Origin: Chitinophagaceae bacterium
GTDB taxonomy: Bacteria > Bacteroidota > Bacteroidia > Chitinophagales > Chitinophagaceae
DNA length: 29,422 nucleotides
Assembly (NCBI GenBank): GCA_947452875.1
Contig: CANGEZ010000004.1
Span: forward strand, 1-29,422
Direction: 5' to 3'
Shown here: positions 1-7,560 of the stretch, one piece after another
How the letters are laid out: every line of letters starts with the position of its first letter
Numbering within the stretch: position 1 is the stretch's first letter
Translations under genes and position numbers: made by a program
Notes under the pieces: generated by a model
Databases searched by the model: none
The model's input: the letters and a program-made list of their open reading frames with translations, nothing else
Told to the model about the DNA's origin: nothing

Positions 1-340
1 AATTTCTTTTGGCAATCTGGTGTGCTAATGTTGGTTGATGTCCTTGAAGAAATAATATGGTTTTATCAATTGTGTTGTAATAATCATCCTGAAGTGCGAT
101 GATTCGTTTGGCATTATCAGAAACTGAATCCCAGTTTTCATCCTCCGGCTTTGGACAAAGAGAAAATATATTTTTAAGTCCTTTTTTGCTAAAAATTTCA
201 AGTATCACCTCAATGCCCAAATCACTTTGAAAAGAACTGATGTTTTTTGTATTAAGAAATCCTTTTAAATAAGCCGTTGCCGGATAAGGCGTATTCAGCT
301 GAGTAAATGGAGGCGTGACTAAATAAATGGTTGATGACAA
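1..340 (-). CDS. B12-binding-domain radical SAM protein, N-terminal part only
   Basis: This is the amino-terminal part (about 113 residues) of a gene that runs off the left edge of the window. The start of the protein reads STIYLVTPPFTQLNTPYPAT, followed by a YLKGFL helix and a SFQSDLGIEVIL segment. I recognise this pattern from the cobalamin-binding N-terminal domain of large B12-dependent radical SAM proteins in Bacteroidota. The CxxxCxxC cluster motif would lie beyond the window, so the radical SAM part is inferred from the family and not seen. I placed the start at the TTG at 340 because no in-frame ATG exists upstream before a stop at about 380. The gene is divergent from the msrAB block. 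The substrate cannot be told from this fragment. Confidence 0.72.
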   Translation of the reverse strand, partial: MSSTIYLVTPPFTQLNTPYPATAYLKGFLNTKNISSFQSDLGIEVILEIFSKKGLKNIFSLCPKPEDENWDSVSDNAKRIIALQDDYYNTIDKTILFLQGHQPTLAHQIAKRN

Positions 341-506
341 TTGTAAAAAATTATAACGCGAAATTATTGTTTAATTCAACAAGATTTGCTTTTGAAATAG
401 GAATAATTGTCTGTGAAAAATGTAGATGGAATTAAACAATCACTTTTTGGGTTCAGTTTTAACTTTAACTTCACCGCATTGATATCATAATTCTTAGTTC
501 AATTTA

Positions 507-514
507 TATCTTTG
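507..514 (+). promoter_or_regulatory. -7 promoter element of the msrAB operon
   Basis: The sequence TATCTTTG matches the Bacteroidota -7 consensus TAnnTTTG exactly and lies 19 nt before the ATG at 534. A TTG at 479-481 is a possible -33 element but is spaced a few bases wider than usual. The remaining intergenic stretch 341-506 between the two divergent genes shows nothing else I recognise. No FNR-like palindrome lies at the distance seen in the stress island further right. Confidence 0.5.
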
Positions 515-533
515 CAGCTGAAAAAATAAAATC

Positions 534-1613
534 ATGAACAAATTAATTTCTTCTTCTTTTCTAATCTATGCCATGTCAATTGTGATTTGTTTGAGTGCAT
601 GTGGACAAAGTAAAAATGAGCCAAAAGCAACTCAAACGAAAACCACACAAGATGTTGTTACTAAATCACCTGATGAATGGAAAAAAGTTTTATCAGCTAA
701 ACAATATAGTGTACTTAGAGAAAAGGAAACAGAAAAACCTTTCACAGGCAAATTGTTGTACAATAAAGATAAAGGTGTTTATAAATGTGCGGGCTGTGGC
801 AATGAGCTTTTCACTGATGAAATGAAATTCGATTCACATTGTGGCTGGCCAAGTTTCGACAAGGAGATTGAAGGTGGGAAAATCAAAAAGATTGAAGACA
901 ATTCTTTAGGTATGCATCGCACTGAAATTGTATGTGCAAAATGTGGTGGTCATTTAGGTCATCTATTTGATGATGGACCAACGTCAACGGGTATGCGCTA
1001 TTGTGTAAATTCAGCGTCTTTGAGTTTTCAAAAACAAATTGCAGTTGCTGAAGCTGAAAAATCGAAAAATAACATCGACACCATCACTTTAGGCGGCGGT
1101 TGTTATTGGTGTGTGGAAGCGGTATATGAAATGCTTGATGGTGTGGTAAGTGTAGCTTCTGGTTTTTCAGGTGGCAATGTGGTTAATCCCAGTTATCGCG
1201 AGGTTTGCATGGGAAATACCGGTCATGCAGAAGTTGTTCAAATTGTTTATGACAATAAGAAAACTTCATTGGATGAAATTCTTAGAGTGTTCTTTACTGT
1301 ACATGACCCAACAACCTTGAACAGACAAGGAGCCGATGAAGGAGAGCAATATCGTTCTGTCATTTTTTACAGCAACAACGAACAATACAAAACTGCAAAA
1401 TCTATTGTTGATGAATTAAACAATAGAAGAGTTTACGACAATCCTGTTGTGACACAAATTGTTCCATTTAAAGTTTTCTACAAAGCTGAAGATTACCATC
1501 AGGATTATTATGCTCAAAACCAGGAAAAGCCTTATTGCAAAATGGTCATTCAACCCAAACTGGAGAAATTTGAAAAGCTTTTTAAAGACAGGTTGAAAAA
1601 AACGGGGAATTAA
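534..1613 (+). CDS. msrAB: Bifunctional methionine sulfoxide reductase, MsrB-MsrA fusion lipoprotein
   Basis: This 359-residue protein repairs oxidised methionine, reducing both R- and S-sulfoxides in envelope proteins. The signal peptide ends in a lipobox, LSAC with Cys23, so it is probably a membrane-anchored lipoprotein. The MsrB domain covers about residues 45-165, with zinc cysteines C85, C88, C134 and C137, the HCGWPSF motif and catalytic C157 in RYCVNS. The MsrA domain covers about 183-345, with catalytic C190 in GGGCYWC and a likely resolving Cys in the late YCKMVI segment. The B-then-A order is the reverse of the MsrA-MsrB order in several well-studied pathogens. The gene is separated by only 5 nt from the MbnP-like gene downstream, so it should be co-transcribed with the copper/peroxide-linked pair. 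The family call is secure; the role as repair enzyme for this operon is inferred from position. Confidence 0.95.
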   Translation: MNKLISSSFLIYAMSIVICLSACGQSKNEPKATQTKTTQDVVTKSPDEWKKVLSAKQYSVLREKETEKPFTGKLLYNKDKGVYKCAGCGNELFTDEMKFDSHCGWPSFDKEIEGGKIKKIEDNSLGMHRTEIVCAKCGGHLGHLFDDGPTSTGMRYCVNSASLSFQKQIAVAEAEKSKNNIDTITLGGGCYWCVEAVYEMLDGVVSVASGFSGGNVVNPSYREVCMGNTGHAEVVQIVYDNKKTSLDEILRVFFTVHDPTTLNRQGADEGEQYRSVIFYSNNEQYKTAKSIVDELNNRRVYDNPVVTQIVPFKVFYKAEDYHQDYYAQNQEKPYCKMVIQPKLEKFEKLFKDRLKKTGN

Positions 1614-1618
1614 TATTT

Positions 1619-2302
1619 ATGAATAGAATCATTTTAATTTTTTTATTCTCTACAATGAGTTTTTCTGCAATCTCACAGGATGCAAGAAATGTCAGCATTA
1701 CGTTTTTTCCAGAAATGAATGGTGAAATAATAGTACTCAATAAAGAAATACACATCATTTCATCTAATGAAAAACTGAATGTTACAAAATTAAAATTCTA
1801 TGTTTCTCATTTGAGTTTTTATAAAGATGAACAATTGGTATGGCAAGACAATGAACTTGCACATTTAATGGATGCAGAAAATGATATGAATATTAAATTC
1901 ACCATCAAAAAAAATATTCAATTCAATAAGATAAAATTCGGTTTAGGAATTGATAGTGTTACCAATGTCTCAGGCGCTTTGGAAGGAGATATGGATCCGT
2001 TAAAAGGAATGTACTGGACTTGGCAAAGTGGGTATGTAAATTTTAAAATGGAAGGAACCTCAACTGCAATTAGAAGCGAATCGCAGAGATTTGAATATCA
2101 TCTTGGAGGTTACTCAGCAGAGAATAATACGTATAATACCATTGATTTAACTGTTGGAAATTCAGAGACAATTAATATTGCCATTGATTTTCATAAATTT
2201 CTTTCTGATTTCAATGTGGTTACTCATCATAATGTTATGTCTCCTGGAAAAGTAGCTGTTGATCTTTCAAAAATTTTGGCTTCTTGTTTCAGTATAAGAT
2301 GA
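1619..2302 (+). CDS. MbnP-like exported protein (copper-binding partner family)
   Basis: This 227-residue protein has a signal peptide ending near AISQ and a domain that I recognise as the MbnP family from its segment around GMYWTWQSGYVNFKMEG (residues 130-146) and the following HLGGY and V-D-L pieces. In the methanobactin system of Methylosinus, MbnP carries tryptophan oxidised to kynurenine by its partner MbnH and binds copper. Here tryptophans W75, W133 and W135 are visible, and one may be the modified residue. The stop codon overlaps the start of the MbnH-like gene as ATGA, which indicates translational coupling of the two partners. No methanobactin precursor is visible nearby, so this is a stand-alone MbnP/MbnH pair. 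Copper binding and tryptophan modification are inferences from the family. Confidence 0.85.
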   Translation: MNRIILIFLFSTMSFSAISQDARNVSITFFPEMNGEIIVLNKEIHIISSNEKLNVTKLKFYVSHLSFYKDEQLVWQDNELAHLMDAENDMNIKFTIKKNIQFNKIKFGLGIDSVTNVSGALEGDMDPLKGMYWTWQSGYVNFKMEGTSTAIRSESQRFEYHLGGYSAENNTYNTIDLTVGNSETINIAIDFHKFLSDFNVVTHHNVMSPGKVAVDLSKILASCFSIR

Positions 2303-3330
2303 GCATAAAACCATTACATATCATTTTCCTTTGTCTGTTTTTTATTGTAACAGCTTTTGCAATAATAGATCACAATGAATTTCCTGTTCCCAAAGACTGG
2401 CCTAAACCAGTTTACGATTTTAAATCCAATCCGTATAGCAACGAAAAAATCGAATTAGGATGTTCACTTTTTTACGATCCTTCATTGTCGATAAACAATT
2501 CCACTTCTTGTGCTTCTTGTCATTCGCCTTATAATGCCTTTGCCCATACCGATCATCAATTAAGTCATGGCATTTTCGATAGCATCGGGACTCGCAATGC
2601 GCCTGCTTTAATGAATTTGGCATGGCAATCTAATTTCATGTGGGATGGTTCTATCGATAATTTGAATGAACAGGCATTAACACCATTGACTAATCCTTTA
2701 GAAATGGGAGAGCGAATTGAAAATGTGTTAACCAAACTCAACCAAAAAAAATATTACAGAACCCTTTGTGCAAATGCATACGGAGACAGTTTGCTTACAA
2801 AAGACAGATTTCTGAAATCATTGGCGCAATTTGAAGTTTCGCTGATTAGTGCCGAATCAAAATACGATAGTGTAATAAGACACGAAGCAAATTTTACGGA
2901 ACAAGAAAGCAACGGCTACAAAATTTTCAAGACTAATTGCGCAGCTTGCCATCAGGAACCTTTGTTCACGAATAATAGCTATAAGAATAATGGGTTGTCT
3001 TTAAATTCTTCATTACATGATTTTGGAAGAATGAATGTTACTCATCGATCTAAAGATTCATTGTTTTTTAAAGTACCCAGTCTGAGAAATGTTGAATACT
3101 CATTTCCTTACATGCATGACGGAAGATTTACAAAATTATCAGAAGTGATAAGGCATTATACTTCATCAATTAGTAAGAATCCCGATATTTCTAAAGAACT
3201 AATAAAAGACATTGTTTTATCTTCTTCTGAAAAAGTGGATTTGATTGCTTTTTTATTGACATTAAGTGACAAAAAATTTGTATTTAACCCACAACATAGT
3301 TTTCCAAAACAGCTGATAAATGCTCAATAA
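2299..3330 (+). CDS. MbnH/MauG-like di-haem cytochrome c peroxidase family enzyme
   Basis: This 343-residue exported enzyme has two c-type haem sites, CASCH (C71, C74, H75) and CAACH (C214, C217, H218). It also has an FMWDG segment whose Trp115 matches the tryptophan placed between the haems in bacterial di-haem peroxidases, and a PSLRN...PYMHDGRF block typical of the MauG/CCP family. The N-terminus MSIKPLHIIFLCLF is a signal sequence. I use the ATG at 2299, which overlaps the MbnP stop by 4 nt; an upstream in-frame codon at 2284 would add five residues inside MbnP. Known MbnH enzymes use a high-valent di-iron state to oxidise tryptophan on MbnP, so the coupled neighbour is the probable substrate. 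A simple peroxidase role cannot be excluded. Confidence 0.88.
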   Translation: MSIKPLHIIFLCLFFIVTAFAIIDHNEFPVPKDWPKPVYDFKSNPYSNEKIELGCSLFYDPSLSINNSTSCASCHSPYNAFAHTDHQLSHGIFDSIGTRNAPALMNLAWQSNFMWDGSIDNLNEQALTPLTNPLEMGERIENVLTKLNQKKYYRTLCANAYGDSLLTKDRFLKSLAQFEVSLISAESKYDSVIRHEANFTEQESNGYKIFKTNCAACHQEPLFTNNSYKNNGLSLNSSLHDFGRMNVTHRSKDSLFFKVPSLRNVEYSFPYMHDGRFTKLSEVIRHYTSSISKNPDISKELIKDIVLSSSEKVDLIAFLLTLSDKKFVFNPQHSFPKQLINAQ

Positions 3331-3445
3331 TTGGTGTTTGTTTTTTTTCACAAACGTTGCCGGAACTCTTTTTTCATCTTTTTTCATAAAATAATTCTAT
3401 AAAAAAATATTTTTCAAAAAAAAACAATTAGTTTCGAACTACTAA

Positions 3446-3453
3446 TAATTTCG
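3446..3453 (+). promoter_or_regulatory. Probable -7 element of the multicopper oxidase operon; rest of the 3331-3510 gap
   Basis: TAATTTCG differs from the TAnnTTTG consensus at one base and lies 57 nt before the ATG at 3511. The 180-nt gap holds little else. Just after the MbnH-like stop, GTTTG and CAAAC arms flank a T run (about 3336-3355), a weak candidate hairpin. At 3459-3470 a small inverted repeat, GACAA-AG-TTGTC, lies in the predicted 5' leader and could be an operator. Neither is supported beyond its symmetry. Confidence 0.35.
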
Positions 3454-3510
3454 TAGATGACAAAGTTGTCTAGTAAAAACAATAAAAATCTTTTAAAGCA
3501 AACGTAATTG

Positions 3511-6500
3511 ATGAAAAAAACAAATCAAAAGCTGATCGCATTTTTAGTGATCACAATGCTTTTAATTTCCAGTCAAAAAATTTCAGCACAGTATAATCAA
3601 TTGTGGATACCTGATACATTAAGTGGAACGACTTTCAATTTGAATATCAAGGATACATTTTCTCAAATAAGACCCGGACAGCAAACTATTACAGCGGGTA
3701 TCAACAACAAATTCTGGGGACCTACTTTATTTTTCAATAAAGGGGATACAGTTCACATGAATGTGAGAAATTATCTAAATGATTCTACCACGTTACATTG
3801 GCATGGAATGCATTTGCCAGCTGTAATGGATGGAGGTCCGCATCAAGTAATACCTCCAGGAACTTTATGGCAACCCTATTGGAAAGTAGCTAATAATGCT
3901 GCAACATATTGGTATCATCCACATTTACATGAGATGACGCAAGATCAAATCACCAAAGGAATTGGCGGTTTGATTATTGTAAGAGATGCTGTTGAATCTG
4001 CTTTGCCACTACCTAGAAAATACGGCGTTGATGACATACCGTTAGTTTTGACTGACAGAGATTTTACAACAGCTAATCAATTTAGTGTAGTTCCTTATGG
4101 AGATAGTTCAATGGTAAATGGCGTTTTAAGTCCACAATACACGATACCTGCTCAGGTAGTGAGACTAAGAATTTTAAATGCAGCTATAGAACGCTCTTAT
4201 AATTTAGGATTCAGTGACAACAGAAGCTTTTATGTAATTACTTCTGATGGAGGCTTATTAAATGCACCTGTGTCTTTAACAAGATATCAGTTGAACGCAG
4301 GTGAAAGAATAGAAATATTAGTCAATTGTTCTGGGCAGTCTGGAACAAGTTTTAATTTGAAAGCCTATAACTCAACGTTGTCACAACAAGTACCTGGAGG
4401 AGATTTATTTCCAAACGGTCCATTTGCTAATGCTTTGGCAAGGATAGACTTTAATGTTTTGCATTTGAATGTTGGTGCTCAAACGAGCAATCCGATTACG
4501 GCTATTCCAACTGCGTTAACAACAGTATCCACAATACCTGCAGCCAATGCAAATATTACTCGTAATTTAACCATAAGCGATACGACTGTTGCCGGAACTC
4601 CTGGAGCAACATTTATCATAAATCATAGATTGTTTAACATCAATTATAACGACTATACAGTTCCACTTGATAATACTGAGATTTGGCAAATCACTAATTC
4701 TGGAAACTTTGGACATCCGTTTCATATTCATGATGTGGAATTTAATATTCTTACAGTAAATGGTGCTGCCCCAGAAGCTGCTCAAGCAGGTTGGAAAGAT
4801 GTAGTTTTTGTTCCTAGTCATACAACTGTTAAGTTCATCGCCAAGTTTGATGATTATGCGGACAACACTCATCCATTTATGTATCATTGTCATATTTCAT
4901 TACATGAAGATGAAGGTATGATGGGACAATTTGTGGTGGGAAGTACAGCTATATCACCTGCAGTTTCAACTTTATCATGTGCTACTGCAACTTTTTCTTC
5001 AACAGCTACTGCAAACACTATTTATAATGCCACAGCAACATTGCCATATACAGGTGGTAACGGAGTGGCGTACACGTCGGGGACTTCCATTTCATCAACT
5101 GGCGTTACAGGCTTGACGGCAACTTTGCAATCGGGAACTTTAGCGAGTGGTTCAGGTAATTTGGTGTATACAGTTTCAGGAACACCTACTACCTCTGGCA
5201 CAGCCAATTTTGCAGTGAGCTTTGGTGGACAGTCATGTACATTAAGTTTGACAGTAAATAATATTGTTACGCCTCCTTCAGCTAATCGTAATGTAATGGT
5301 GATTATCGCAGATGATATGGGAACTGATTATTTAGGGTTTTATGAAAATCATCAGGATACAGTAGATGTGCCCAATTTGAGATATCTAGTGAATCATGGT
5401 ATCAGATTTACCAATGCCACTGCGGATCCGGTTTGTTCTGCCACAAGAGCAAGTATCATTACGGGTAGATATGGTTTCAGAACTGGGGTAGGAGGGATTA
5501 TCGGCGGAACAGGAGGCTCGGGTGTTTTAGATACAACTGAAATTACCATACCGAAATTATTGAAAGGGTTTAATCCAAATATGACAAAAGCCCATATTGG
5601 AAAATGGCATTTGCAACAACCTGCTCCTATAAACCTAACTGCACCTAACCGTATGGGTTATGATAGATTTGAAGGGCCTTTCATTGGTACATTAACGCCG
5701 GGTTATACCAACTGGACAAAAGTAACTGATGGCGTATCAAGCACAATGACAACATACGCAACAACAGAAGAGACAAATAATGCAAGTTCTTGGATTAGAG
5801 CGCATGCTGCCAATCCTTTCTATGTTTGTCTTTCTTATAATGCACCACACGACCCGATACATTTGCCTCCTGCTGGTTTACATAACTATACAAGTTTGAG
5901 CGGAACACCTGCAGATATCAACAACAATCCAAAAAGTTATTACAAAGCCATGATTCAATCTATGGATCATGAGATTGGTAGATTGTTTGATTCGTTAAGA
6001 GCTATAAACAAATTTGATAGTACTGATTTTATTTTTATTGGAGACAACGGAAGTATTGCAAGAGTAGCTCAAATTGCAGATACAAGTCGTGCTAAAGGAA
6101 CTTTATATGAATACGGCATTCATGTGCCTATGATCATTTCCGGTCCATCGGTTGTGAATCCAGGAAGAGTATCAGATGCTTTGGTAAATGCAGCCGATAT
6201 TTTTGCTACGGTATTGGAATTGTATGGTTTTGGCAACTGGCAATCACAGATACCTACCAACAAACCTGTTGACAGTAAAAGTTTATTGCCGATCATAAAA
6301 AATCAATCGACTACAATAAGGCCATGGGCTTTTGCTGAAATATTTAAAACAACAACTGATTCATCAGACGGAAAAACAATGAAGAATGCGAATTATAAGT
6401 TGATTCGTTTTGATGATGGTCGTGAACGTTTTTATAATTTGACACTTGATCCTTCTGAGTTGAATAATTTATTGAATACAACGATGACATCTATTGACAA

Positions 6501-7143
6501 TACCAATTATGCTTATTTGTGTAATCAAATGGTAAATTTGGTGGGTAGTGGAAATCCTTGTCCTGTAGTTGCAAATCCATCGGTTAATTCGATTGAGTGT
6601 TCAAACATTTCCATCTCTTCATCAAGTGTTTATGTGGGAACACCTTTCAGTGCAACACTTTCATTGCCTTACACAGGTGGGAACGGTTTGGCATATACTC
6701 AAGGAAATATTATCCAATCAAGTGGAGTGCTTGGTTTGACAGCTACTTTAATACCTGGAACATTGGCAAATGGTAATGGAAGTCTGATGTATATGATTTC
6801 AGGTACGCCTGCATCAAGCGGAAATGCTGTTTTTAATTTTGAATTTGGAGGTCAGACTTGTGGTTTTAGTTTGCCTGTTAATAATGTTTCTAGCAATGTA
6901 GTGTTTGGCTTTGAAATTCGTCCAAATCCGGCTAAAGATATGTTGAATGTAATCTTGAATCCTGGTGTACAAGCCTATTATGTTTGGATTTATGATGCAT
7001 TAGGACGAACTGTATTGATGTTGCCTCAACCAGATTTATCAAGAGGTATTGACATATCAAGACTAGCTAAAGGCGTTTACATGTTGAAGGTGATGAATGC
7101 CTCCAATAAACAAGTCATTACCAAAAAATTTGTAAAAGGATAA
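3511..7143 (+). CDS. Secreted multicopper oxidase-sulfatase fusion with Ig-like repeats and T9SS sorting domain
   Basis: This protein has 1210 residues counted from the ATG at 3511; a TTG just before it is less likely. The order is: signal peptide ending near ISAQ; three-domain-type multicopper oxidase (about 25-475); Ig-like repeat (about 483-585); alkaline-phosphatase-superfamily sulfatase (about 593-1000); second Ig-like repeat (about 1022-1125); T9SS tail (about 1132-1210) with RPNP, YDALGR, LAKGVYMLKV and a basic end. All four copper motifs are present: HWHGMH (H96, H98, H101), YHPHLH (H136, H138, H140), HPFHIH (H402, H405, H407) and HCHISLH followed by M470 (H459, C460, H461, H465). The sulfatase has the metal motif ADDMG (D601, D602) and CSATR with C642 as the residue normally converted to formylglycine; Ala replaces the commoner Pro. 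The fusion of an oxidase with a sulfatase on one surface protein is unusual. Substrates are unknown. Confidence 0.9.
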   Translation: MKKTNQKLIAFLVITMLLISSQKISAQYNQLWIPDTLSGTTFNLNIKDTFSQIRPGQQTITAGINNKFWGPTLFFNKGDTVHMNVRNYLNDSTTLHWHGMHLPAVMDGGPHQVIPPGTLWQPYWKVANNAATYWYHPHLHEMTQDQITKGIGGLIIVRDAVESALPLPRKYGVDDIPLVLTDRDFTTANQFSVVPYGDSSMVNGVLSPQYTIPAQVVRLRILNAAIERSYNLGFSDNRSFYVITSDGGLLNAPVSLTRYQLNAGERIEILVNCSGQSGTSFNLKAYNSTLSQQVPGGDLFPNGPFANALARIDFNVLHLNVGAQTSNPITAIPTALTTVSTIPAANANITRNLTISDTTVAGTPGATFIINHRLFNINYNDYTVPLDNTEIWQITNSGNFGHPFHIHDVEFNILTVNGAAPEAAQAGWKDVVFVPSHTTVKFIAKFDDYADNTHPFMYHCHISLHEDEGMMGQFVVGSTAISPAVSTLSCATATFSSTATANTIYNATATLPYTGGNGVAYTSGTSISSTGVTGLTATLQSGTLASGSGNLVYTVSGTPTTSGTANFAVSFGGQSCTLSLTVNNIVTPPSANRNVMVIIADDMGTDYLGFYENHQDTVDVPNLRYLVNHGIRFTNATADPVCSATRASIITGRYGFRTGVGGIIGGTGGSGVLDTTEITIPKLLKGFNPNMTKAHIGKWHLQQPAPINLTAPNRMGYDRFEGPFIGTLTPGYTNWTKVTDGVSSTMTTYATTEETNNASSWIRAHAANPFYVCLSYNAPHDPIHLPPAGLHNYTSLSGTPADINNNPKSYYKAMIQSMDHEIGRLFDSLRAINKFDSTDFIFIGDNGSIARVAQIADTSRAKGTLYEYGIHVPMIISGPSVVNPGRVSDALVNAADIFATVLELYGFGNWQSQIPTNKPVDSKSLLPIIKNQSTTIRPWAFAEIFKTTTDSSDGKTMKNANYKLIRFDDGRERFYNLTLDPSELNNLLNTTMTSIDNTNYAYLCNQMVNLVGSGNPCPVVANPSVNSIECSNISISSSSVYVGTPFSATLSLPYTGGNGLAYTQGNIIQSSGVLGLTATLIPGTLANGNGSLMYMISGTPASSGNAVFNFEFGGQTCGFSLPVNNVSSNVVFGFEIRPNPAKDMLNVILNPGVQAYYVWIYDALGRTVLMLPQPDLSRGIDISRLAKGVYMLKVMNASNKQVITKKFVKG
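4957..5265 (+). repeat. Ig-like repeat unit A in the multicopper oxidase-sulfatase protein
   Basis: About 103 codons encode a unit with the landmarks LPYTGGNGVAYTSG, STGVTGLTATLQSGTL, GTPTTSGTANF and FGGQSC. It sits as a linker between the oxidase and the sulfatase. The same unit occurs again near the C-terminus of this protein and four times in the YHYH protein downstream, with strong similarity at the DNA level. Such repeats act as stalks or spacers in secreted Bacteroidota proteins; that role is inferred. Confidence 0.85.
6574..6885 (+). repeat. Ig-like repeat unit B in the multicopper oxidase-sulfatase protein
   Basis: This second copy of the shared unit separates the sulfatase from the T9SS tail. 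The landmarks are LPYTGGNGLAYTQG, SSGVLGLTATLIPGTL, GTPASSGNAVF and FGGQTC. It is more diverged from the other copies (for example IPG in place of QAG), so it is probably not a recent duplication. Confidence 0.82.
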
Positions 7144-7149
7144 TATATC

Positions 7150-7551
7150 ATGATGGGTAAGTCGTTTGCTTTTATTGGAATTTTTATATTTGCGATGGCA
7201 TTGCAGCCTTCTCATGCTGAAAATAAAAATGAAAGCAATAATGTCATATTGATGTTACAAGTAAGAGATACCTTGTTACCTATTAAAGTGATCTCAACAG
7301 ATAAAATGAACATCATGTTGGATTTTCAAAAAGAACTGATTGCTTTGCAGTGGAAAGGTTTGAATCGAGATGACAGAACTGTACTATTAACAGATAGTAC
7401 CGGTAAGATTTATGAAGAAAAACAAATGTTTGCTGGAAGTACAATTGTCTATTTTGAAACACAAACTTTATACGAAGGCAACTATATTATAAAAGTATCA
7501 GACCAGCCTGAATGGATTTATAAAAACATTAAAATAATAAAACCTGAATAA
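7150..7551 (+). CDS. Small exported protein of unknown function
   Basis: This 133-residue protein has a signal peptide of about 23 residues ending near SHA, and the mature part is predicted to be mostly beta strand. I recognise no family. The C-terminal part (TLYEGNYIIKVSDQPEWIYKNIKI) resembles the short strand pairs seen at the ends of Ig-like folds and of T9SS tails, but the typical T9SS pattern is incomplete. The gene lies 6 nt after the oxidase-sulfatase and 9 nt before the YHYH start codon, so it is almost certainly in the same transcript. A role in assembly or anchoring of the two large secreted neighbours is possible but unsupported. A second ATG directly follows the first and could be used instead. 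Confidence 0.75.
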   Translation: MMGKSFAFIGIFIFAMALQPSHAENKNESNNVILMLQVRDTLLPIKVISTDKMNIMLDFQKELIALQWKGLNRDDRTVLLTDSTGKIYEEKQMFAGSTIVYFETQTLYEGNYIIKVSDQPEWIYKNIKIIKPE

Positions 7552-7560
7552 TTGAATTTT

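Noticed and set aside
3336..3355. Intrinsic terminator after the MbnH-like gene
   Set aside because: The possible stem is only 5 A/T-rich pairs and is not followed by a T run; too weak to call.
4567..4893. Minus-strand frame of 108 codons within the multicopper oxidase
   Set aside because: It overlaps the type 1 copper-binding part of the oxidase on the other strand, which is clearly conserved, so it is a shadow.
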